From positions 4,908,274 to 4,972,273 of the forward strand of contig NZ_KK073875.1 of assembly GCF_000585395.1 (NCBI RefSeq): a stretch of 64,000 nucleotides of DNA, written 5' to 3'. Position 1 is the stretch's first letter. Every line of letters begins with the position of its first letter. The notes under the pieces are model-generated. The model ran no database searches. It saw nothing but the letters and a program-made list of their open reading frames with translations, and had not been told where the DNA came from. A program made the translations under genes and the position numbers. Source of the stretch: Saccharibacillus sacchari DSM 19268. GTDB taxonomy: Bacteria; Bacillota; Bacilli; Paenibacillales; Paenibacillaceae. Below, piece after piece: positions 8,969 to 16,787 of the stretch.

Positions 8969-8995
8969 AAAAAAGAGCGAAAGTTGGTTTCGCTC
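8969..8995 (-). terminator. Rho-independent terminator after the signalling operon
   Basis: On the minus strand GAGCGAAA and TTTCGCTC form an 8-bp stem with a 5-base loop, followed by TTTTTT. It lies about 220 bp beyond the HD-GYP/kinase stop, with repeat R1 copy 2 between, so R1 would be inside the operon's 3' UTR. Confidence 0.8.
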
Positions 8996-9023
8996 AAGGG
9001 GTTGAGAAAGTTACGTAGGAGGG

Positions 9024-9156
9024 GGAAGCGAGAAGACTGCGAGAAAAATTCGTTCAATTCGCTGTCTCACTCGGAAAATGGATGGGATTTGAATAAGGAA
9101 TTTTCCGAGTTCAAAGGCGTCTTTCACTGAATTTTTCTCTACGTCTTCTCGCTTCC
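9024..9156. repeat. Structured intergenic repeat R1, copy 2
   Basis: The most extended copy. The outer arms GGAAGCGAGAAGAC and GTCTTCTCGCTTCC pair perfectly over 14 bp, then GAGAAAAATTC pairs with GAATTTTTCTC, and the apical CTCGGAAAA pairs with TTTTCCGAG. Relative to copies 1 and 4 the lower stem has two extra A-T pairs on both strands, a compensatory change. In the left middle arm AAGACGC is replaced by AATTCGC, which weakens that helix. Confidence 0.85.
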
Positions 9157-9216
9157 AGTTACGTTTGGTTTTCTTGATACGTTAAGGCGAAAGCCAGCCT
9201 CCGCCTTACAGGATAA

Positions 9217-11436
9217 TCAAAGAGACAATCGATTCCCGGCGATCGCGGTTCGGGTTGTACCGGTGTCTTCATTCGGAATAGGCTTCGTTTGGACAAAGGT
9301 AGCTGTTTGCGGAAGGTTGCTTTTCGATTCGGCTTCGCCGGGGGCTTGGAGCATGCCGTCGAATTCTAATAGAACTCGGGTTCCTTTCGGGTCCGTGTAA
9401 AGGAACATCCGGTCTGCCGAAGCGTACATGACGCCGAATCCTCTGCCGAGCGAGCGTTTGCTGCTGTAGCCGGATACGACGAAAGTTTTCGGCAGCTCGT
9501 GCAGAGCGATTCCCGAGCCTTCGTCGTGTACCAGGACTTGAAGCGAACCTTCGCGCGCGAATGCGGTGACCTGTCCGCCCAGCGCATGCTTAAGCAGATT
9601 GGTTGCCGCTTCGGATACCGCCAGTTTCACCTGCATGATGCGCTTGGGATCGCCTTGCGGCATATAGCTTGCGGCCAGGTCGCGGCTTCGGGCGATATCC
9701 GTTCGTTCGGCCACCGTGACGGCTTCCAGACGCTCGCCCAGCCGACCCAGCAGTTCTTCCTTGGTTAGGCATAAGGAGACTTTGCCTTCCGACAAGGCCG
9801 ACATGATTTCCCGATAAGCATTCAGCGTCTCGGCATGCAGCTTATCCCGATAGGCGATTGCCGGGGTAATATCCGTTAATGCAATACGTACCTCGCCATA
9901 TTCCGGGTAGAAGTGAGCTTCGTACGTACGATCTTCGCACTTCAAAATTTCATAAAAGGAAGTCTGCTCCGCATCGGCGCGTCTCGCCAGCCGAACGATG
10001 TAAGCTTCAAGCGCCGGTTGTTCCAATCCGTACAACAAGCCGTCCGCTGCCAGTTTCAACATCGTGCTCGACCCTACATAGGAACCTTGCTCTTCGTCCG
10101 AATCGGAACCGCGTTCCGCAGTTTTCGCATATTCGTAAGATTCTTCCGGCTCGGGAAGCGGTCCGGATACCAGACCTCGCTGCTCCAGTTTCTCCCGCAC
10201 GCCCTGTACAAAACTTACATCCACGGCAGCGGCAAGTTGCGGATCGATCTCCCGGCCTGCTAACCGCTGGATGTAGGCGCAGACCGCCTCGTCATCATTT
10301 TCCCGTCTCAATACATGATCAAGCCGACTGGCGATAGACAAAATACGGGATTCATAAGGAATAGCTTTGCCTTTGAGTCCTATAGGGAAGCCTTTGCCAT
10401 CCCAGTGTTCATGATGATGCCGCACCCATTCGGCCGCGCGGCTATCCTCTGTCAGCGTGAGAATGATCTCCGCCCCTTTTTCGCTGTGGGAACGGTATTC
10501 GTCTTCCTCGGACAAAGATAACGCACCTCGTTTGTTAAACAAATAAGCGGGCAGCGTCGACTTTCCGATATCGTGCTGAATCGCCACCTGCACCAGCACC
10601 CTTTTTTTATCGCGCGGGTAGGCCAGACGGTCCAGCAAGTGGTCTGCAATGACCCCGCTTCGGATTCCGTGTCCTTCGAGATCTTTGGACAGCCGGGATT
10701 CGAACAGCAGGCTGAACCGTTCGAACGTACGCCGCCATCCCGCTACTTCGCGAACGTAGACGGTGGAAAAGTACAGGATGAAAAACAACAAAAGACCCGT
10801 ATAAGCCAACTCGTACGCCGTATCATCTTCCAACAGATTGCCGAGAAAATGCGGAATGACCACGATGCAAAGCAGAATCGGAACGAGGGTCTCGCGCAAT
10901 CGGCCCCGAATCCCCGCTAACCAAGCCGTCCCCGACAAAACTTTGCGCATTCCCGCATCCAGCGGAAGCTTTACGGCTTTGAAAGCCAATGCGGCAAGCG
11001 CCGCCTTCGCGTATAACGGTACATCCGGCCAAAGCGCGATCAGTCCGCCCAATGCCAAAGCGGCCCCGCATGTGCTTAACGTATAAATCGCCAATCGGGT
11101 CAACCAGCGCAGCGGATCAAATGCTTTGGGCCGAAAACCGCTTTGCCTGGCCTCGTTAGCCAAACAGCTGATGAATACGCCCAATAGCGCGGTGTAGAAG
11201 CCGAATCCTATCAGCAGGGACAAGAAGCCGATCAAGCCGGCTCCGAATTCTTCCCCGCTGATCAATCGGATCGGAAACAAATCGAGCAATAACGTGAGCA
11301 GCAAAATCGGCAGCACATGCGCCCAAGGGACTTGTCCGGCCCCGACGGCGAGAATCGCCCCGTAGAGAAATCCGGCCAACGCCCAAAATGGATACGGAGC
11401 AGGGTTCGTTGTATTCGGTGGTGTTTTCACGCTCAT
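9217..11436 (-). CDS. Membrane HD-GYP protein fused to an anti-sigma-type HATPase
   Basis: 739 residues from ATG 11436 (AAGGAAC SD). Residues ~14-225 form six or seven membrane helices. An HD-GYP domain follows, with HDIGK near 288, then HSEKGAEIIL and HHEHWDGKGFP near 345, the signature of cyclic-di-GMP phosphodiesterases with GFP for GYP. A PAS-like segment lies near 500-540. The C-terminus (~580-715) is an RsbW/RsbT-class ATPase: N-box SEAATNLLKHA, G1 DEGSGI and G2 LGRGFGV. It follows a STAS gene, FapA and a Rec-PP2C phosphatase in one operon, so it is probably the kinase of a partner-switching module. The combination with HD-GYP is unusual. Neither activity is proven. Confidence 0.88.
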   Translation of the reverse strand: MSVKTPPNTTNPAPYPFWALAGFLYGAILAVGAGQVPWAHVLPILLLTLLLDLFPIRLISGEEFGAGLIGFLSLLIGFGFYTALLGVFISCLANEARQSGFRPKAFDPLRWLTRLAIYTLSTCGAALALGGLIALWPDVPLYAKAALAALAFKAVKLPLDAGMRKVLSGTAWLAGIRGRLRETLVPILLCIVVIPHFLGNLLEDDTAYELAYTGLLLFFILYFSTVYVREVAGWRRTFERFSLLFESRLSKDLEGHGIRSGVIADHLLDRLAYPRDKKRVLVQVAIQHDIGKSTLPAYLFNKRGALSLSEEDEYRSHSEKGAEIILTLTEDSRAAEWVRHHHEHWDGKGFPIGLKGKAIPYESRILSIASRLDHVLRRENDDEAVCAYIQRLAGREIDPQLAAAVDVSFVQGVREKLEQRGLVSGPLPEPEESYEYAKTAERGSDSDEEQGSYVGSSTMLKLAADGLLYGLEQPALEAYIVRLARRADAEQTSFYEILKCEDRTYEAHFYPEYGEVRIALTDITPAIAYRDKLHAETLNAYREIMSALSEGKVSLCLTKEELLGRLGERLEAVTVAERTDIARSRDLAASYMPQGDPKRIMQVKLAVSEAATNLLKHALGGQVTAFAREGSLQVLVHDEGSGIALHELPKTFVVSGYSSKRSLGRGFGVMYASADRMFLYTDPKGTRVLLEFDGMLQAPGEAESKSNLPQTATFVQTKPIPNEDTGTTRTAIAGNRLSL

Positions 11437-11508
11437 CGGTTCCTTTCCTATAGGATATGCTATCCGTTTCAAGCTCCGGCATGACCCGTGCAAGCCGCGG
11501 AATCCTTC

Positions 11509-11820
11509 TTATTCGAAAACATCCTCGCCGAGAATCTCGCGGATCTGCAACAGCTCGAATACTTCCATCACTTCAGGACGCACATTCTCGATTTTGACCG
11601 TGCGCCCGCCTTCTCTCAATTCATCGACAGTGCGGATAATCAGACCAATGCCTGACGAGTCCACGAAGTATACTTCACCAAAATTCAAGCGCACGCTTGG
11701 ATATTCCGACACGATCGGCAAAATATCCTCTTCCAACACTTCGCCGCTCTCAATATCCAGATCTCCCTCAAATACAACGATCGCTTCTTCTTCACTTTTA
11801 TGGATCTGATAAGCAAACAT
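11509..11820 (-). CDS. STAS domain anti-sigma factor antagonist
   Basis: 103 residues covering a complete STAS domain of the SpoIIAA/RsbV type. The motif FVDSSGIGLIIR includes the serine that the cognate kinase phosphorylates in this family. ATG 11820 follows AGGAGGAAC. It lies between FapA and the HATPase protein. Expected role: when dephosphorylated by the PP2C phosphatase encoded upstream, it binds a partner and releases that partner's target. No sigma factor gene is near, so the target may be the FapA/HD-GYP protein or a remote sigma factor. Confidence 0.93.
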   Translation of the reverse strand: MFAYQIHKSEEEAIVVFEGDLDIESGEVLEEDILPIVSEYPSVRLNFGEVYFVDSSGIGLIIRTVDELREGGRTVKIENVRPEVMEVFELLQIREILGEDVFE

Positions 11821-11856
11821 GCTGTTCCTCCTCTTTGTATATGAAATGAATCATGA

Positions 11857-13908
11857 TTAGAATAGTAAAAGCTCGCCGGACGAGCCCAAGCGGGCATGTA
11901 CATTCGATGCCGCTTCGACGAACTGGAAGGAGCGACGGCCGATTTGCACGACGGTCCCTTCCATGACCCGAGTTGCGCGAATCACTGCCGTTTCCGGCAC
12001 CTGTAGTTTCGTAGCGACGCCGCCGGGAGCACCGACTTCCTTGACCGCGATTCCCCGACCCGCAAAGTAGACGCCGCCTCTTAGCGTACCGCCTGCCTCC
12101 AACTCGCCTTGGCAGTAGATCGTAGCGTTATAAGCACCTTTTGCCGCACGCACCTTTCCCCCGCAATAGACATGACTGTTTTGCACGTATTGAAGCTCGG
12201 CAAAAATAGGTCGGTCCTCCGGTCCGCTCACTGATTCGGCCAGCTCCAGCGTCCGTCTGCGGAACGCATCCAACTCGGCAGAATCCCGCAAACCGCCTTG
12301 TCGCAAATCCAGAAATCCATATTTGAGACGGTGTGCATAATCCTTCCAGTCCACATCAAGCTGCGCCTCATTTTTTGTAGCTTGCTCGGAGAAACGGGTA
12401 AGCACCGCATGCAAAGCTTTGAATTTCCCCCGAAGCAGAACGCTCAAAAGCGCTCCGAGTCCTGTCTGTTGAATATCGTTCAATTTGAATGCAGCCGTCT
12501 GGCCGAGCTGTTCGATCGCGGATTGGAGAAGCTGCGTTTGGGAAGCGATCTCCAGCAGCAGCGGTTCTACTTGATTGAAAAATTCGCTCCGCTTGCCGAC
12601 GCTGACATGAGCACCGATCAGATTGCCCGAGGCGATTAGCGAATAAGCAGCCTCAATCGTAGCCGAAGCGATCGGCCCCCGGATATTAATACTTCCGATC
12701 GCCTCCACATTCATTCCATTTTGAACGCCGCCCGAAATTTCGACATCGCCGCGGAAGCGGATATTGCCGGACTTCAGATCGACATCGCCGCGGTGCGACA
12801 GCTTCGGCAGCACCGAGAGATGAACCCGGAAGCCTTGATGCTTCATTCGCGGCATGCCCGAGCGAATCGCTACCGCCCGTCGGCCGTCCTCTGTAATCGA
12901 GACTCCCTCTCCGGCTGCCAACTCAATGGATTGGACAACACGCGGTTGAATCGGACGATCCAGCAGATCCCTGCCGGGACGACCCGGTCTTGCCGGGAAC
13001 GTCCGCGCCAGCACTTGACCCTCAATCACGGTCGGAAATTCCACAATCTCCCGATAGTCGATCGTGCCATCCTCACGACTTTGCGGACTTAGACGTTTAG
13101 TTTCGGTCTCAAAGTTGGTGCTGAACGTTCCATTCGCCCCTTCAACGGCAGACGATCCTTCCGCAATCACAAATACCCCAGGCTCTTCGGAGGTACACGC
13201 TTGCTTGATGATTTCGGCGCGAACACCGTAGATAACGCCGAGTTCCTTCAGCCTGCCTGCAACTTCGGCTTGAGGAATCGGAAGAAATGTCCGCCGTTCA
13301 GACACGGGAACCACCAGATTCGCCTGCGGTTTGCAGTCAAGCAGAGTGAATTGTCGCTCAAATCCGGGACGAACATGTAGCTCCGCGCGCAAGCAAGCTT
13401 CGTCAATCTCGATTCGCCAGATCGGCGCTTCCACTTTCGGCGCCGTCTCCAACTTCAATTCGTCACCGGGAGAAACGGATACTTTTCCGTCCATCTGCGT
13501 GCCGTTGCGATATAACACTGCACCGGACGGCGGCGTCAATAGAGGTAGTCTTGTGCCGGTCGCTTGAATATGGAACCTTCCATTATGGATGCCGATCCCG
13601 CCTTGTTCTTCGGAAGCAGGGTTCAAGACAGGAAGGGTCTCGATTTGAGTTTCTGTATTTTCATGAGAAGTCTCGGCAGTCGGAACGGTGATCTCCTGAC
13701 TTCCCGCAGACTGTAGTGCTGAAACTGATCCAGAGTCGATGACCGTGACTTTTACGACTGCGAGACGCGTACCCAGCCCAAGCACACCCCGACCGCCTGG
13801 CTCCAAAATTTCAATCTGCACGGATTCTCGCGAAACCGCCAGTAGTTTAAGGGCTTCGTCAACCGCCTGCTCGGCACTTTTAGCTCTGGTAATAATGGAT
13901 CTTTCCAT
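11857..13908 (-). CDS. FapA family protein (DUF342) with N-terminal Jag_N domain
   Basis: About 683 residues from ATG 13908; AAAGGAAG lies at proper distance, and ATGs at 13914 and 13944 are alternatives. Residues ~1-50 form a Jag_N-like module (SAEQAVDEAL, GRGVLGLG). The rest is the FapA/DUF342 region ending in a beta-solenoid-like stretch (IHGRFHIQ, GDVEISGGV, INIRGPIASATIEA, GVYFAGRGIAVKEVGAPGGV). FapA proteins are polymer-like and often adjoin signalling or motility genes, but the biochemical role is unknown. Its position between the phosphatase and STAS genes suggests it is a scaffold or target of the switch (inference). Confidence 0.88.
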   Translation of the reverse strand: MERSIITRAKSAEQAVDEALKLLAVSRESVQIEILEPGGRGVLGLGTRLAVVKVTVIDSGSVSALQSAGSQEITVPTAETSHENTETQIETLPVLNPASEEQGGIGIHNGRFHIQATGTRLPLLTPPSGAVLYRNGTQMDGKVSVSPGDELKLETAPKVEAPIWRIEIDEACLRAELHVRPGFERQFTLLDCKPQANLVVPVSERRTFLPIPQAEVAGRLKELGVIYGVRAEIIKQACTSEEPGVFVIAEGSSAVEGANGTFSTNFETETKRLSPQSREDGTIDYREIVEFPTVIEGQVLARTFPARPGRPGRDLLDRPIQPRVVQSIELAAGEGVSITEDGRRAVAIRSGMPRMKHQGFRVHLSVLPKLSHRGDVDLKSGNIRFRGDVEISGGVQNGMNVEAIGSINIRGPIASATIEAAYSLIASGNLIGAHVSVGKRSEFFNQVEPLLLEIASQTQLLQSAIEQLGQTAAFKLNDIQQTGLGALLSVLLRGKFKALHAVLTRFSEQATKNEAQLDVDWKDYAHRLKYGFLDLRQGGLRDSAELDAFRRRTLELAESVSGPEDRPIFAELQYVQNSHVYCGGKVRAAKGAYNATIYCQGELEAGGTLRGGVYFAGRGIAVKEVGAPGGVATKLQVPETAVIRATRVMEGTVVQIGRRSFQFVEAASNVHARLGSSGELLLF

Positions 13909-13960
13909 GGGCATTTCTTCCTTTCCCGCCATCCCTGGATTCATTGATCAACCCACGCTG

Positions 13961-15094
13961 TTACTCGTTTAGTTGAATCGACACAATACACACATCGTCG
14001 TTCTTGTCTTGCCCAAGCGCTGCCAACTTCTCCGTAAAGCGATCGTTGGGCAGATAGCGAATCCGGGACGCCACTTTTTCCAAACTGCCAATTCCTTCAC
14101 GGATCGACTTTCTCGGCGTCTCCACCAATCCATCCGTATACAGCAAAATTTTCCCCGGACTTTCATATCGGTAGATGCCACTCCCGCCTTCAATCTTTTT
14201 GCGAATCCCCAGGGGAACGCCCGTCTTTTCCAGATAATGCGCTTTCTGATCAGCTTGGAAAAACAGACCTGGCGGATGCCCCGCATTGAAGTAACGAATT
14301 TCCTTGGCCTCTTGGTCAATCAGCAGGTAAATGGCCGTCAGATAAATCGAGTCTCGGCTGCCGCCAAACAAACTGAACATCTGGCTATTCAACTCACGGC
14401 AGATTTCAGCAGGTTCCGAGATCCGCTTGACCATTCCGGCCAGCAAGGAGCGAACCGACATGCTGATTAATGCAGAAGACAATCCATGACCCGCCACATC
14501 AATTAACATGACGCCGCAGCGGTGTTCGTCGATCCGAGTCCAGTAAAACATATCTCCCGAGACTTCGTCCGACTGGATATACTGCGCGTGAATTTCGATA
14601 CTCGGCTCAAGCAACGGGGATGGAAGTACCGTTTTCTGTACCCGTTTCGCCAACTGCAATTCCTTCACCAGCCCGGCTTCGCGGCTTTTACGGATTTCCG
14701 TTTCTTTTTTCAGTCGGATTGCGGATTGCACGCGTGCGAGCAGCTCGTACTCCGGCGCTCCTTTTTCAATAAAATCCATACCGCCTGCTCCGAAAGCTTC
14801 CTTAAAGTGCCGTCGGTCACCCGTCAAAAAAATAATGGGCAAATCGGCGTAAGGCGGGCAGGCTTTGATAAGTCGGCAGGCTTCGATGCCGTCCATATCC
14901 GGCATCACGATATCGAGCAGGATCAGATCGAAGGCAGCGGCTTTACGCGGAACGCGTTCGCCGCTCATGCCGAGCCGTTCAAGGGCAACTTCCGCCGAGG
15001 AAGCCGTCTCGATCCCCGAGTAGCCAGCTTCGGACAGCACCTGTTTGAAATAAGCGAGATTCATCATCGAGTCGTCGACGATCAGTATGCTCAT
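13961..15094 (-). CDS. Response regulator fused to PP2C-type (SpoIIE/RsbU) phosphatase
   Basis: 377 residues from ATG 15094 (GGAGGAG SD; a GTG further upstream is less likely). Residues 1-125 are a receiver domain with the phospho-acceptor in LILLDIVMPDMDG and conserved VDDS. After a coiled linker, residues ~170-375 form a PPM/SpoIIE phosphatase, with SGDMFYW, DVAGHGLSSALIS and GKILLYTDGLVE metal motifs. It should dephosphorylate the STAS protein when activated by an unknown histidine kinase. It is the first gene of the signalling operon. A degenerate MITE-like element lies directly upstream of its SD. Confidence 0.93.
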   Translation of the reverse strand: MSILIVDDSMMNLAYFKQVLSEAGYSGIETASSAEVALERLGMSGERVPRKAAAFDLILLDIVMPDMDGIEACRLIKACPPYADLPIIFLTGDRRHFKEAFGAGGMDFIEKGAPEYELLARVQSAIRLKKETEIRKSREAGLVKELQLAKRVQKTVLPSPLLEPSIEIHAQYIQSDEVSGDMFYWTRIDEHRCGVMLIDVAGHGLSSALISMSVRSLLAGMVKRISEPAEICRELNSQMFSLFGGSRDSIYLTAIYLLIDQEAKEIRYFNAGHPPGLFFQADQKAHYLEKTGVPLGIRKKIEGGSGIYRYESPGKILLYTDGLVETPRKSIREGIGSLEKVASRIRYLPNDRFTEKLAALGQDKNDDVCIVSIQLNE

Positions 15095-15116
15095 GGCGTT
15101 TCTCCTCCGGTGCACC

Positions 15117-15173
15117 AGGGCCTATACGCAACGGTCAAAAGACTGCTATCGACGAGTTTGCGTACGCGCTTGG
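15117..15173. repeat. Degenerate copy of the MITE-like inverted repeat
   Basis: The left end AGGGCCTATACGCAA matches the left end of the 61539 element at 12 of 15 positions, and the right end GAGTTTGCGTAC matches its right end exactly over 12 bp before diverging. It ends 7 bp before the SD region of the Rec-PP2C gene, so it occupies the 5' UTR or promoter. The internal 25 bases are unlike the other copy. Confidence 0.55.
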
Positions 15174-15265
15174 ATAATCGTGATCGATAACCCGTTTTCA
15201 AGGCAAATAACGTTAAACAGGGTTATCTATATCATCGACAACAGATGTCCGATTGTTGAGATGAA

Positions 15266-15300
15266 CAAAAAACTCCATTTCCGTCAGGGGAAGTGGAGTT
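15266..15300 (-). terminator. Rho-independent terminator after the chromate transporter genes
   Basis: On the minus strand AACTCCACTTCC pairs with GGAAATGGAGTT (one mismatch), followed by TTTTT. Confidence 0.85.
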
Positions 15301-15319
15301 GCCGCAACTCGTTCAGGCT

Positions 15320-15859
15320 TCAAAAAATGACGATACCCGCTACTGCGGACAGCAGCAATACGACCAACGGATGCAGCTTGTACTTGACGATCGCCAATAG
15401 ACAACCGCCGCAGATCAACAGCATGCCTAACGTTTCCCAACCGAACAATCCGCCCGATTCCGCTTGTCCGCCGAACCCGAAAGAAATCGCGGCGTAGACA
15501 ATCAACGCGGTAATAATCGGTCGCAATCCGTAAAAAGCAGATCGAACACTCAGGCGGTCATGCAATCGGATGAAAAAAGCGGCGAGCAACACGACCAGAA
15601 TCAGCGAAGGCAAGATCATTCCCGTCGTCGCCACGATCGCTCCGGCAAGACCTCCCTGTTCATAGCCGATCAATGTCGCGCTATTGGTCGCAATAGATCC
15701 CGGCGCCATCCCCGACAAAGCCCCGATCTCCTGAAACTGTTCAATGCCGATCCAACCCATCCCGGCCGTCTCTCGTTGAATCAGACTCATGATCGCATAC
15801 CCGCCGCCAAAAGCCAGGCATCCGACGCGAAAAAACACAATAAAAAGTTCCCACAGCAT
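15320..15859 (-). CDS. Chromate transporter, C-terminal half-type (ChrA family)
   Basis: 179 residues from ATG 15859, supported by AAGGTG 6 bp upstream. Membrane protein of the CHR family with the motif FGGGYAMMSLIQRE-like near residue 20 (here FGGGYAIMSLIQRE) and GMAPGSIATNSATLIGY. Short-chain CHR proteins occur as adjacent pairs that together equal one long ChrA. It starts 11 bp after its partner's stop. The family exports chromate or related anions, but many members' substrates are untested. Confidence 0.88.
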   Translation of the reverse strand: MLWELFIVFFRVGCLAFGGGYAIMSLIQRETAGMGWIGIEQFQEIGALSGMAPGSIATNSATLIGYEQGGLAGAIVATTGMILPSLILVVLLAAFFIRLHDRLSVRSAFYGLRPIITALIVYAAISFGFGGQAESGGLFGWETLGMLLICGGCLLAIVKYKLHPLVVLLLSAVAGIVIF

Positions 15860-15870
15860 GGTATTCACCT

Positions 15871-16512
15871 TCAAATATAATATTCGGGCAGCATCGCTTC
15901 CTTATTCGATCTTTCCGACATTGGTTCCGTCTGTACATCAAGCTTTCTTGATCGCCGAATGCCCATAACAGCCATGCCGATCACCGGCCCGCCCAATATG
16001 AGCCAAACCGAGCTTAAATTCGTCAGCAGCAGCACCGCCAAAGCAGCAGCAGCAAGCATATAGGTGAGCGTATCAAATAACGATGCCCGTGCCATTTTCC
16101 AAGCCGCGACCAGGATCAGAGCCACGACCGCCGCATGAATGCCTTTGAGCGCCGCTTGAACCTTGACGTAGTCTTCGAAAAAAGAATAAGTCAAGCCCAA
16201 CAACAAAATAATGGCGAGCGTGGGCAGCGTAATGCCGCTTACCGCCGCGATCGCACCTACGACCCCGCCGAGCCGATAGCCGATAAAAGCAGCCGAGTTA
16301 ACCGCTACCCCGCCCGGCGCAGAGCCTGCGACCGAGACCATGTCTCCCATTTCTTCGGTTTTCATCCAGCCTTTGCGCTCCACGACTTCCTTTTCAATCG
16401 TTGCCATCATGGCGTAGCCGCCACCGAAGGTGGAAGGGCCAATCTTGAGAAAAGCGATAAAGATCTGCGGAAGCATCCGAAGCTCTGCCGACGTTACAGC
16501 CGCAAGTTTCAT
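15871..16512 (-). CDS. Chromate transporter, N-terminal half-type (ChrA family)
   Basis: 213 residues. The CHR signature is clear: GPSTFGGGYAMMATIEKE and SVAGSAPGGVAVNSAAFIGYR, followed by several hydrophobic helices. It is the upstream member of a paired short-chain ChrA arrangement in which the two proteins are thought to assemble with opposite topology. SD is AGAGG before ATG 16512. A likely extended -10 promoter (TGCTATAAT, minus strand) lies about 50 bp upstream. Confidence 0.9.
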   Translation of the reverse strand: MKLAAVTSAELRMLPQIFIAFLKIGPSTFGGGYAMMATIEKEVVERKGWMKTEEMGDMVSVAGSAPGGVAVNSAAFIGYRLGGVVGAIAAVSGITLPTLAIILLLGLTYSFFEDYVKVQAALKGIHAAVVALILVAAWKMARASLFDTLTYMLAAAALAVLLLTNLSSVWLILGGPVIGMAVMGIRRSRKLDVQTEPMSERSNKEAMLPEYYI

Positions 16513-16563
16513 TCGGTTCGCCTCTTTTCCTTTTTACGTTCCTTTATAAATTCCAATGGCTCT

Positions 16564-16572
16564 ATTATAGCA
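16564..16572 (-). promoter_or_regulatory. Extended -10 promoter element for the chromate genes
   Basis: The minus strand reads TGCTATAAT, a perfect extended -10. The upstream region is A/T-rich without a good -35. On the plus strand the same intergenic region has TATAAT at 16645-16650 that may serve the ROK gene. Confidence 0.55.
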
Positions 16573-16787
16573 CATTTTATCATTTTGATTTTAAGTTCCA
16601 TGAAAAAACAAACAAAATAATGAAAAAAGAAATGTAAACTGCTCTATAATATACTTATCCACACCACTATTTACCACAGTGAAATTAAGTCGATTATTCC
16701 TATGCTTTAAGTGTAGAAAAGAGACTGGCTGTGCTTTATACTGATTAATAACCAACTAACAAACTCGGAAATGGAGAGATTCGACTG

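Noticed and set aside
8933-9130. Small plus-strand open frame of 65 codons through repeat R1 copy 2
   Set aside because: It runs through a terminator stem and one arm of R1. The other R1 copies do not keep the same frame, and there is no SD, so conservation is structural rather than coding.
15181-15265. SigmaB-type promoter before the Rec-PP2C signalling operon
   Set aside because: A GTTTAA and a GGGTTA occur on the minus strand, but their spacing is about 19 bp, outside the SigmaB range, so I do not claim one.
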